From assembly GCA_044228045.1 (NCBI GenBank), contig JBGAVQ010000279.1, positions 1 to 7,469 of the forward strand: 7,469 nucleotides of DNA. Reading direction: 5' to 3'. Made by a program: the position numbers and the translations under genes. The notes below the pieces were generated by a model that worked only from the letters and a program-made list of their open reading frames with translations, did not search any database and was not told where the DNA came from. This DNA comes from JAXLVB01 sp044228045. Its GTDB lineage: Bacteria > Bacteroidota > Bacteroidia > Cytophagales > Spirosomataceae. Shown piece after piece: positions 1 to 5,829 of this stretch. How positions within the stretch are numbered: the stretch's first letter is position 1; every line of letters begins with the position of its first letter.

Positions 1-969
1 GACTCTCGGAAATCTACCAGTACCTAATGTCATCGGTTCTTTTTGCCCAGATTGGCTCAACCAAATTTGACCTTGATTTTGCCATGCGATAAACGTGTTT
101 TGGTTACTGGCCGCAATGGAAGCATTTCGCCCTTGGGCGAGGAATTGTTCAGGTTCGCCCAACTTTGCAGTGAATAGTTGATTTTCTCGCCGCCATACCG
201 TCGTTAATACGCCGTTTGTATTCAAGCTGATTCCTCCACCGTCCATTGGGCAGGCGTTGAGTTTCCATGTTCCATTTCCCATTTTTACGGCGGGTTGAAA
301 AGTGTTTCCTTCATCTTTTGAAGTCGTTACATACATATCTCGTGAACCACTAATCCAGTTCCTGAACATTACAACTACCTGTTTGTCTTTCATAAGAATG
401 GAGGGCTGACAACACTCACAGACTGTGGAATCAGGTGAACGATAGATAAGTTTATTCTTACTCCACGTTTGACCGCCATCCTTAGAAATTGCGCCAAAAA
501 TCTTGTTTTTCTTATCGTCTCTCAGGTCAAGCCAAACCACAAAAAAAGTACCCTTACCATCGCTCGCTAAGGCATTGAAACCTTCTTTGGCAATTTCTGG
601 TATATCATTGATAATAAGGCGGTTTTGCCATTTGCCTGTTTTACGATTAAGTACGTAGGCATACAAATCACCCTTCTTATCTATGGCAGTAATCACCGTG
701 GAAAGATGAGAAGATGCAATTTGTGGCCCTCTTGACACGCCTAAATGCAATCCCGGCAAGCTGTCAACCAAGCTTGGCATCGTAAAAGACTGACCTTTAT
801 TTTGGGAAGAAGCGTAATAAAACGCATTCCCCTTACCGAATACCATTTCTATGGATTCGTTTTCACCTACGTAAATGGCAGGTTGAATACCTTTGTTGGG
901 GAATAGGGCTTGTTGCCCACGGGCGACCGTAGTGACAATGAAAAGTATTAAAATTATTCTACTAAGCAT
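1..969 (-). CDS. Secreted BNR/Asp-box (sialidase-like) beta-propeller protein, 3' end beyond window
   Basis: The minus-strand frame is open from ATG at 969 to the left edge, giving 323 codons with no stop, so the C-terminus lies outside. Residues 1-19 form a short signal peptide: a hydrophobic stretch after Arg4, ending near ARG-Q. Three Asp-box-like motifs are visible: SQNKGQSF (55-62), SKDGGQTW (162-169) and SKDEGNTF (217-224). This is the spacing pattern of a BNR beta-propeller. Such proteins are usually labelled exo-alpha-sialidase, but I see no clear catalytic signature, so the reaction is unknown. A CECC cluster (184-187) and a later CPMDG (240-244) recall a Cys-containing subfamily I have seen in this group; metal binding by these cysteines is an inference. 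It starts 47 bp after the multicopper oxidase stop, on the same strand and with no terminator between, so it is probably the last known gene of the copper operon and acts in the periplasm or at the surface. Confidence 0.85.
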   Translation of the reverse strand, partial: MLSRIILILFIVTTVARGQQALFPNKGIQPAIYVGENESIEMVFGKGNAFYYASSQNKGQSFTMPSLVDSLPGLHLGVSRGPQIASSHLSTVITAIDKKGDLYAYVLNRKTGKWQNRLIINDIPEIAKEGFNALASDGKGTFFVVWLDLRDDKKNKIFGAISKDGGQTWSKNKLIYRSPDSTVCECCQPSILMKDKQVVVMFRNWISGSRDMYVTTSKDEGNTFQPAVKMGNGTWKLNACPMDGGGISLNTNGVLTTVWRRENQLFTAKLGEPEQFLAQGRNASIAASNQNTFIAWQNQGQIWLSQSGQKEPMTLGTGRFPRV

Positions 970-1016
970 TGTATTGAAAGGTTAATGAAAATATTAGTCG
1001 AATGTGTATAAGGATA

Positions 1017-2507
1017 CTATTTAACTTCAAAATTGAGCATCATCCCGTCATCTTCATGTTCGAGGTTATGGCAATGAAATACAAACTTCCCTGCCTTCTC
1101 AAACTTAGCGATAATCCATACTTTTTCGCCGGGCATGACCAAAACCGTGTCTTTCCATCCTTTTTCGTGGGGTTGGATATTTCCTCGTCCACCTGTTCGA
1201 CTCGCAACTTGAAAAAACACACCATGTAAGTGCATGGGATGTGGTTCGTCACCCATTGTGTTGTCAAATTCCCAGATTTCGGTGCTGTTCAGGGCTACGC
1301 TTTCATCAATGCGATCCATATTGAAAATCTTCCCGTTAATCGTGTGCATCCCTTTCATAGCCATTGTTCCACCGTGGCTTCCAGAAGTCATGTCCATCAT
1401 TACCCCAATATCGAAGGTGCGGGTCTTGGTAGCAGAAGCACTTGATAGAGACATTATAGAATTGAGCGAGGTTGGCATTTTGAATATATCCGTTTCAGTT
1501 TTGCTCACCATAAACTTCAAGATTTTGAAGGTTTGGCTTCCTTGTGAACTCACTCCCGAAAAAGAATTACTCTGCAAGTACACTTCGCTGTTGAGAGCTA
1601 TTTTGCTAAAATCCACCAATAAATCAGCTCGTTCGCCTGGGGCAAGTAATAGACTTGTAACGGTCTCAGGAGCAGGAAGTAAGCCGCCGTCTGAACCAAT
1701 AACCATGAAAGAATTGCCGTTGCTCAATGCTAAATTGTACATTCGTCCGTTTGAGCCATTCAAAACTCTAAGACGATACATTCGAGTTGTAACAGGCTGA
1801 AAAGGGGAGCTCACACCATTGACCGTAATGGTTTCCCCCATGTAACCAATCATTACCTCTTCTAAGGTTGGGCTATACATGATTGCCCCATTGGCATCCA
1901 ATCGTTTATCCTGAATCACTAAGGGTAGTTCGTAGGCATCCGAAGGTAAATTCAACGCTTTTTCTTCGGGGCTTTCGACGATAAACATTCCTGCCAACCC
2001 TGTAAAAACTTGTTTACCCGTTTTTTCATGTGGGTGTGGGTGATACCAAGCCATGTTTGCCGCTTGGTCAATCTTAAAAGTATAATTGAAGGACTGCCCT
2101 GCCGTCACCATTTGGCTGGGGTGACCATCCATCGCAGCAGGTACAAGCAAACCATGCCAGTGAATATTAGTTTCTTCTGACAGGCCATTGGTAAAAGGAA
2201 TCGTAACTGTACTGCCACGCTGTACCCGAAAAGTGGGTCCTAAAATGCCGTTTTTGTACCCCAATACTTGTCCAGTTTTACCTGCTACAATTGCTGCGTT
2301 CTGGCTGCGAGCATTCAGAGCTGTTCCAGAAGTAATGGTTTCGAGAATGGGTAAAATGGTAGTAAATGCACCCTCAACCACGGTAGGAGCCGTTGTCATA
2401 TCCATTGTCGCCATGTCGTGATTCATGCAGCTTGATAAGAGACTCTCACCCATCAGTAAACCTGCTGAACCAAAGCCAAGTGTTTTCAAAAAGTCATTTC
2501 GTTTCAT
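1017..2507 (-). CDS. Multicopper oxidase (CueO/CopA-like), exported
   Basis: This 496-aa protein has the full set of multicopper oxidase copper motifs: HWHG (116-119), WYHPHPH (154-160), HPMHLHG (423-429) and HCHNLEHEDDGM (478-489). The last supplies the type 1 copper Cys479, a His and the axial Met489. The family oxidises substrates, including Cu(I) in CueO-like members, while reducing O2 to water. The N-terminus KRNDFLK resembles a Tat signal in which the second Arg of the twin pair is Asn, followed by a hydrophobic stretch and a lipobox LSSC with Cys27. It is therefore probably an exported lipoprotein. Methionine-rich stretches follow Cys27 (28-38) and lie before the C-terminal copper motifs (about 369-387), as in copper-resistance oxidases. 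ATG at 2507 has an A/T-rich leader and no Shine-Dalgarno sequence. It lies 18 bp downstream of the HMA-AraC regulator. A Cu(I) oxidase role is inferred from the motifs and neighbours; another substrate such as a phenol is possible. Confidence 0.95.
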   Translation of the reverse strand: MKRNDFLKTLGFGSAGLLMGESLLSSCMNHDMATMDMTTAPTVVEGAFTTILPILETITSGTALNARSQNAAIVAGKTGQVLGYKNGILGPTFRVQRGSTVTIPFTNGLSEETNIHWHGLLVPAAMDGHPSQMVTAGQSFNYTFKIDQAANMAWYHPHPHEKTGKQVFTGLAGMFIVESPEEKALNLPSDAYELPLVIQDKRLDANGAIMYSPTLEEVMIGYMGETITVNGVSSPFQPVTTRMYRLRVLNGSNGRMYNLALSNGNSFMVIGSDGGLLPAPETVTSLLLAPGERADLLVDFSKIALNSEVYLQSNSFSGVSSQGSQTFKILKFMVSKTETDIFKMPTSLNSIMSLSSASATKTRTFDIGVMMDMTSGSHGGTMAMKGMHTINGKIFNMDRIDESVALNSTEIWEFDNTMGDEPHPMHLHGVFFQVASRTGGRGNIQPHEKGWKDTVLVMPGEKVWIIAKFEKAGKFVFHCHNLEHEDDGMMLNFEVK

Positions 2508-2525
2508 TGTAGTGGTTTATTTTAG

Positions 2526-3089
2526 TTAAATTTCATCCAAAGGCTTTCGTGTTTTATCCCGTAACCGTTTGAACTGACTTGGTGTCATTCCTGTAATGGA
2601 CTTGAATTGTGCTGAGAGGTGAGCCACACTGCTATAATTAAGTAAATCGGCAATTTGCGAAAGGGTCAACTCATCATAGACCAGTAGCTCTTTTACCCTT
2701 TCTAATTTCTGATTGATTAAATATTGCTCAATGGTAATACCCTCCACTTCTGAGAAAAGTGTGCTTAGGTATCGGTAATCTCGGCTTACTTTTTCGGTGA
2801 TATAGTCAGAATGTTTCATCCGACGGAGTCCGTCATTTTGGAGGTGAACCAACTCAACAATGGCTGTTTTGACTCGCTCGATTAGCTGTTGTTTTTTGTC
2901 GCTCAACAACTCAAAATCATGCGTTTGCAATCGCTCAGAAATTTGGTTGAGCTGTATTTCGGTAGCAGGGTTTTCAAGGACAACCTCACCCAATTCGATT
3001 GTTATTACTTGGTGTCCAAGTGCTTCGAGTTCTTGACGAACCACAGTTTTACAGCGACTGCACACCATGTTTTTGATGTACAGTTTCAT
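2526..3089 (-). CDS. AraC-family regulator with N-terminal HMA-like metal-binding domain
   Basis: This 187-aa protein has two parts. Residues 1-65 fit a beta-alpha-beta-beta-alpha-beta heavy-metal-associated (HMA) fold: strand KLYIKN, then MVCSRC with Cys10 and Cys13 in the usual MxCxxC position, helix about 11-25, hairpin 27-39, and helix plus last strand about 46-62. Residues about 80-180 are an AraC-type DNA-binding domain; its second helix-turn-helix is recognisable from TLSQIADLL through HLSAQFKSITGMTPSQFKRLR (142-177). HMA domains bind Cu(I) or similar soft metals, so this is a candidate one-component metal sensor. The frame can be extended to a TTG at 3167, but that extension runs through a terminator hairpin and delays the HMA fold, so I chose ATG 3089. 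The multicopper oxidase begins 18 bp after its stop, which suggests co-transcription and control of the operon, including itself. Which metal it senses is not visible. Confidence 0.92.
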   Translation of the reverse strand: MKLYIKNMVCSRCKTVVRQELEALGHQVITIELGEVVLENPATEIQLNQISERLQTHDFELLSDKKQQLIERVKTAIVELVHLQNDGLRRMKHSDYITEKVSRDYRYLSTLFSEVEGITIEQYLINQKLERVKELLVYDELTLSQIADLLNYSSVAHLSAQFKSITGMTPSQFKRLRDKTRKPLDEI

Positions 3090-3158
3090 AAGTTTTCTAA
3101 GAAAAGTAGGTAGGAATACATGATAAATTAGGTAATCATGGTGAAAAAAGGAAACACC

Positions 3159-3180
3159 AAAAAGCAACCCGAAAGGTTGC
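3159..3180 (-). terminator. Rho-independent terminator after the HYC_CC_PP gene
   Basis: Read on the minus strand, the stem GCAACC / GGTTGC (3164-3180) closes a 5-nt loop and is followed by five T residues (3163-3159). It lies 30 bp past the stop of the HYC_CC_PP gene and about 70 bp before the AraC start, so it should separate that gene from the copper operon. Confidence 0.7.
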
Positions 3181-3184
3181 CATC

Positions 3185-3203
3185 AGCCCACAAGGGGCTT
3201 TTT
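3185..3203 (+). terminator. Second hairpin, oriented for plus-strand termination
   Basis: The stem AGCCC / GGGCT (3185-3199) with loop ACAAG ends in five T residues on the plus strand (3199-3203). There is no plus-strand gene here, so it would stop antisense transcription entering the HYC_CC_PP gene. On the minus strand it forms a hairpin just upstream of the main terminator and may strengthen it. Confidence 0.45.
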
Positions 3204-3209
3204 ACCTAA

Positions 3210-3650
3210 TCAAATCAGGAAGGATTGTATAAAAATGAGCATACTGCGCCCATGAAGTGGTGGCGCAGGGCTGTAAAAATGCGGTAAGCGAAACGATACG
3301 GTCTGGTTAATCCAAGCCGTTGAAGAGGAATAAATAGGATTGAAAATAGAGACTAAATCAATGTGCTGACTTATGAAATGTACCGAACTGCCATCAGCCG
3401 AAGGGGTTTGAATTTTGTAGTAAGAAACTTTGTCCGAACAGCACTTGCCACGCTTAAAGCTATCTCCACACCCAGATTTTTTATGACTGGCTTTATGGCT
3501 TGCTTTCTGACATTTTTCTTCATGAACAAAAGAGACCGTCTTTGTTCCCTTCATCAAACACCAATGCTCATACATAGCAAACCCAGTGCTGGCAAACAAC
3601 ACTTGGATGGCTAAGTAAAGGCAAAAGGTACGCTTGATGATTTGCTTCAT
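3210..3650 (-). CDS. HYC_CC_PP family small exported Cys/His-rich protein
   Basis: This 146-aa protein has an N-terminal hydrophobic segment (about 9-25) after two Lys and an Arg, so it is exported or membrane-anchored. It then shows the family hallmarks in order: a HWC (29-31, the HYC position), a Cys pair CC (70-71), and a proline motif PAPPLHGR (128-135) before a conserved-looking end IQSFLI. Between HWC and CC lie Cys47, Cys61 and a short duplicated KASH unit (49-56), making a basic, His/Cys-rich stretch suited to metal binding. I recognise the family from Bacteroidota, where its function is not established; a role in copper or other metal handling is inferred from its composition and from the downstream HMA-AraC and oxidase. 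The open frame extends to a TTG at 3674, but ATG 3650 places the signal at the N-terminus and lies 21 bp downstream of a good -7 box. It ends at a terminator, so it is probably a separate transcript. Confidence 0.85.
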   Translation of the reverse strand: MKQIIKRTFCLYLAIQVLFASTGFAMYEHWCLMKGTKTVSFVHEEKCQKASHKASHKKSGCGDSFKRGKCCSDKVSYYKIQTPSADGSSVHFISQHIDLVSIFNPIYSSSTAWINQTVSFRLPHFYSPAPPLHGRSMLIFIQSFLI

Positions 3651-3671
3651 TACACTATGCTTTGATAGCGA

Positions 3672-3679
3672 CAAATGTA
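3672..3679 (-). promoter_or_regulatory. -7 box (TACATTTG) for the HYC_CC_PP gene
   Basis: The minus strand reads TACATTTG, an exact match to the Bacteroidota primary-sigma -7 consensus TAnnTTTG, 21 bp before ATG 3650. No -33 TTTG is visible at the expected distance. Overlapping it, GTAACCTT (3706-3699) and CGTACA (3681-3676), separated by 17 nt, resemble an ECF-sigma promoter. Which one is used cannot be told from sequence. Confidence 0.5.
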
Positions 3680-3784
3680 CGAAGATGCAAGGGAATAGAA
3701 GGTTACATTTTTTTCGATACTTTTTACATAATTTTCAGATTAAGTGATGGAAACACCAACTTCTGGGGAATTAATAAGTTTTCA

Positions 3785-4636
3785 TTATCTAAATGGAAAC
3801 CTCAATACTTTGAAAATTTCAGTAGAATTTGGGTATTTCTCAGGTTCAAAAACCCCTAATTCTTCTGGAATTTTGCCCTTTTGATAATAAAATGTTTCAA
3901 AAATGATGTCCCAAATTGCAAGAACGGCACCGAAATTCTTGGCCTCTTCTACCTTAGCACTGTGATGAAAACGGTGTAATTCGGTGCCAATGAAAATGTA
4001 ATTGAGCCAACCCGCCTTTATTTCCACATTAAAGTGAGAAATTAACCCTTGCAAGCTTACGATAGTATTGATGAGTAAAAGCGTTTTGGCATCTACGCCA
4101 AGCCCTACAAATACTAATTGACTAATCAGCATGACCACAATAGCATTGATAGGGTGTGATACAGGGTGCATGAGCAAATACACTTTATCAGGCAAATGAT
4201 GAATAGAATGAACTTTCCATAAAAACAACCCAAACTTGCCTTGGGCTTCGTGGCTGATGCGGTGAAACCAATACTGCAAAAACTCATAGATAAGTAAAGC
4301 AATCACTGCCGCAAGAACCAACGGTAAGCTGGTCAAAATCCCTTCAAAGTGTGCATTTTTGATGGCAATAAGTCCAATAAAGTATTTGAAAAGATACCCC
4401 GTTAACCCAATGGTAATGAAGTATTTGACATCTCGAAGAAAAGATTGCCACGTCATTTTCCATTCAGGATTGATAGGAATAATAAATTCAAGACCAAAAA
4501 GGAGAACAAATCGCCCGATTGCCATGTAGGTGTAAGTAAGGGAGACATCCCAATCCAACAATATAGCAAATGTGCAAACCCCTAACCCTAATACGAGTAG
4601 AAAAGGGTAAAGTCCGTAGGTGACAAGTTTTTTCAT
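3785..4636 (-). CDS. Sterol desaturase / fatty acid hydroxylase family membrane enzyme
   Basis: This 283-aa integral membrane protein has the histidine boxes of the FA_hydroxylase (sterol desaturase) superfamily: HRISH (125-129), HSIHH (143-147) and HRFHH (221-225), plus HPVSH (157-161) and His201. These boxes hold a di-iron centre that uses O2 to hydroxylate or desaturate lipid-like substrates. Hydrophobic stretches at about 8-27, 34-53, 71-90, 101-118 and 164-200 fit a multi-pass protein with the His boxes on one face. The substrate is unknown; bacterial members act on sterol-like compounds, carotenoids or fatty acids. I chose ATG 4636 because the hydrophobic N-terminus follows directly; ATG 4654 adds six residues, and the further extension uses TTG 4690 inside the promoter. 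It diverges from a TetR regulator, which is its likely controller. It does not obviously belong to the copper genes. Confidence 0.92.
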   Translation of the reverse strand: MKKLVTYGLYPFLLVLGLGVCTFAILLDWDVSLTYTYMAIGRFVLLFGLEFIIPINPEWKMTWQSFLRDVKYFITIGLTGYLFKYFIGLIAIKNAHFEGILTSLPLVLAAVIALLIYEFLQYWFHRISHEAQGKFGLFLWKVHSIHHLPDKVYLLMHPVSHPINAIVVMLISQLVFVGLGVDAKTLLLINTIVSLQGLISHFNVEIKAGWLNYIFIGTELHRFHHSAKVEEAKNFGAVLAIWDIIFETFYYQKGKIPEELGVFEPEKYPNSTEIFKVLRFPFR

Positions 4637-4687
4637 AGTCAAGTTATGATACATTATGTTCGATAAAATACAAGGTGTATTTTTGAG

Positions 4688-4695
4688 CAAAAGTA
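4688..4695 (-). promoter_or_regulatory. -7 box (TACTTTTG) for the desaturase gene
   Basis: The minus strand reads TACTTTTG, matching TAnnTTTG, 33 bp before ATG 4654 and 51 bp before ATG 4636. No TTTG is found at the normal -33 distance. Its position inside the divergent intergenic region makes control by the TetR protein plausible. Confidence 0.45.
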
Positions 4696-4703
4696 AAGTG
4701 ACG

Positions 4704-4739
4704 CTGCTAATCGTGCAATCTACAAAAACTGCTAATTGT
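4704..4739. repeat. Direct repeat CTGCTAATyGT, possible TetR operator
   Basis: CTGCTAATCGT (4704-4714) and CTGCTAATTGT (4729-4739) match at 10 of 11 positions and start 25 bp apart. They lie between the divergent desaturase and tetR genes, just upstream of the desaturase -7 box and just before tetR. TetR proteins usually bind inverted repeats, so these would be half-sites or two weak sites. Confidence 0.35.
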
Positions 4740-4744
4740 CAGAT

Positions 4745-4780
4745 ATGGAACAAAATCGTCTAAAAGTTCAGAAACAATGA
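4745..4780 (+). other. Possible 11-codon leader ORF overlapping tetR start
   Basis: ATG at 4745 opens a short frame (MEQNRLKVQKQ) whose TGA at 4778-4780 overlaps the tetR ATG at 4777 in an ATGA arrangement. It could couple translation to tetR. It may also be chance: the frame is short and has no visible ribosome-binding signal. Confidence 0.2.
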
Positions 4781-5346
4781 TTGACCGCCGAGTACAGAAA
4801 ACCCGAAAAATATTGTCGCAAGCATTGGTTTCCTTGATTTTGGAAAAGGGCTACGATGCTATTACGATTCAAGATATTATAGACCGAGCCAATGTAGGAC
4901 GTTCTACATTTTATGCTCATTTTGAAAACAAAGACCAATTGCTATTGGTGGGCAATGAGAATTTTAGACATATTTTAAAAAGTAAGGTCGAGGATGGCGA
5001 ATTGGCGATTGACTTTGAGTTTTTCTTTCAGCACGTAGCCGAAAATTACGATTTAGCATTAGCATTTTTTGGTAAGAAAGGAGGCCACGTGCTGATTGAC
5101 TTTTTTAGAGACATCATTGCCGACCTTTTGATGAAACATTATAAAACTAAACAGCAGGTTTCCGAAAAAATGCAACTCAAAATGCTCGGCTATCAAGCGG
5201 ATGCCGTAGCCACAAGCATTATTCGATTGCTTACGCTTTGGGTAGAAGACCGACTGCCCTTTTCGGCCAAAGCAATGGCAGACGTTAGTAATAAAATGAT
5301 AAAGCAATTGGAAGAAGAGAGTCCAATATTCAAAGTAGCCTTATGA
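4777..5346 (+). CDS. TetR/AcrR-family transcriptional regulator
   Basis: This 189-aa protein has the normal TetR length. Residues about 4-52 form the TetR N-terminal DNA-binding domain: helix 1 RRVQKTRKILSQALVSLI, then the helix-turn-helix with ITIQDIIDRANVGRSTFYAHF (29-49) and the following NKDQLL. The GRSTFYAHF recognition helix is highly typical. Residues 60-189 are the helical ligand-binding and dimer domain, which is not distinctive enough to name a ligand. ATG 4777 puts the start just before the first helix; no Shine-Dalgarno is present. It is transcribed away from the desaturase-family gene across a region of about 120-140 bp that holds a direct repeat. By analogy with divergent TetR pairs it probably represses that gene and itself, releasing when a lipid-like or hydrophobic ligand binds. 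This is inference from layout. Confidence 0.93.
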   Translation: MIDRRVQKTRKILSQALVSLILEKGYDAITIQDIIDRANVGRSTFYAHFENKDQLLLVGNENFRHILKSKVEDGELAIDFEFFFQHVAENYDLALAFFGKKGGHVLIDFFRDIIADLLMKHYKTKQQVSEKMQLKMLGYQADAVATSIIRLLTLWVEDRLPFSAKAMADVSNKMIKQLEEESPIFKVAL

Positions 5347-5367
5347 AGGTGTTAAAAATTTGAATAT

Positions 5368-5406
5368 TTATTACTTATGATAATTAAACGTTATCGTAAG
5401 TAATAA
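5368..5406. repeat. Near-perfect inverted repeat, dif-like core site or operator
   Basis: Arms 5368-5383 and 5391-5406 are 16 bp each, complementary at 15 positions (the exception is T5378 opposite G5396), and separated by the 7-nt spacer TTAAACG. The inner arm ends are ATAA and TTAT, as in the Xer site dif. A tyrosine recombinase core site has inverted arms of about 11-13 bp around a 6-8 bp spacer, and a tyrosine recombinase is encoded just downstream. The right arm abuts the -7 box at 5407, so a protein bound here would block transcription. It could therefore be a recombination site, an operator for the 132-aa protein or recombinase, or both. A terminator for tetR is less likely because the stem is very A/T-rich and no T-run follows. 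Confidence 0.75.
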
Positions 5407-5414
5407 TATCTTTG
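5407..5414 (+). promoter_or_regulatory. -7 box (TATCTTTG) for the orf132-recombinase operon
   Basis: TATCTTTG matches TAnnTTTG exactly and lies 16 bp before ATG 5431. The place where a -33 element would sit falls inside the inverted repeat, and no TTTG is present there. Initiation may therefore be weak or need an activator. Confidence 0.55.
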
Positions 5415-5430
5415 TAAAAAACTTAAAATT

Positions 5431-5829
5431 ATGTCCAGAGAAGAACTTGAAAAACTCATATATGTCAAACATCCTCATAAGCAGACACAGCTAAATCAGA
5501 TAGACGCTTTGGTGGAAAGTCCTTCTGACCGATTTGACTTTCTGGTCTTGTTCTTCAATTTTGGAAATGCGTCGTATCGCTATATGAGCCTTGCGAGGGG
5601 TGAAGAAACGATAGAAGATTTTGAGGAATGGCTTGAAGGACTTCCCGAAAACATAAGAAAGCATTTTGAAGAGGAAGGATTTGAAGCGTCTAAATCCGCT
5701 TGGCCTTTTCGCCGTCATGTGATGGAGCGTCGTGATATTGGGATGGATGAATATATCAAAAGATTATTGCGTCCAGCAGATTGGGAAAAGTGGAATGAAT
5801 ACAAAAAAAGCGATGGTGATGACCAATGA
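5431..5829 (+). CDS. Unrecognised 132-aa protein encoded in front of the recombinase
   Basis: I do not recognise this protein. It is acidic in the middle and at the end, with no signal peptide, membrane segment or Cys/His metal cluster. It appears mostly helical: MSREELEKLIY (1-11), an aromatic-rich part with DFLVLFFNFGNASYRYMSL (36-54), a strongly acidic helix with EETIEDFEEWLEG (58-70), and a basic part WPFRRHVMERRD (91-102) before DEYIKRLLRPADWEKWNEY (106-124). The ATG has an A-rich leader (AACTTAAAATT) and follows a -7 box. Its 3' end overlaps the recombinase start by 11 bp or more, so the two are translated together. By position it could be a recombination accessory factor, an excisionase-like protein or an autoregulator binding the upstream inverted repeat. 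None of these is shown by a motif. Confidence 0.8.
   Translation: MSREELEKLIYVKHPHKQTQLNQIDALVESPSDRFDFLVLFFNFGNASYRYMSLARGEETIEDFEEWLEGLPENIRKHFEEEGFEASKSAWPFRRHVMERRDIGMDEYIKRLLRPADWEKWNEYKKSDGDDQ

Noticed and set aside
1234..1800. A 188-codon open frame on the plus strand inside the oxidase region
   Set aside because: It lies opposite the multicopper oxidase, whose copper motifs span the whole minus-strand frame; the plus-strand product has no recognisable feature.
3090..3130. TACTTTTC (3108-3101, minus) as promoter of the HMA-AraC gene
   Set aside because: It misses the final G of TAnnTTTG and lies only 11 bp before the ATG, leaving almost no leader; not strong enough to list.
3090..3167. 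TTG-initiated 26-residue extension of the HMA-AraC protein
   Set aside because: It begins inside the terminator hairpin and adds a hydrophobic stretch unrelated to either domain; ATG 3089 starts exactly at the HMA fold.
3150..3759. 11-nt direct repeat GGAAACACCAA flanking the HYC_CC_PP gene (3150-3160 and 3749-3759)
   Set aside because: Several chance 11-mers are expected in a window of this size, and the repeat has no inverted ends or neighbouring transposase to suggest a mobile cassette.
5368..5410. The inverted repeat as a rho-independent terminator for tetR
   Set aside because: The stem is very A/T-rich and is followed by a -7 box, not a T-run.
5732..5818. GTG-initiated N-terminal extension of the recombinase
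   Set aside because: It would overlap the 132-aa gene by about 100 bp in another frame and precedes the normal core-binding domain; ATG codons at 5795-5819 suffice.
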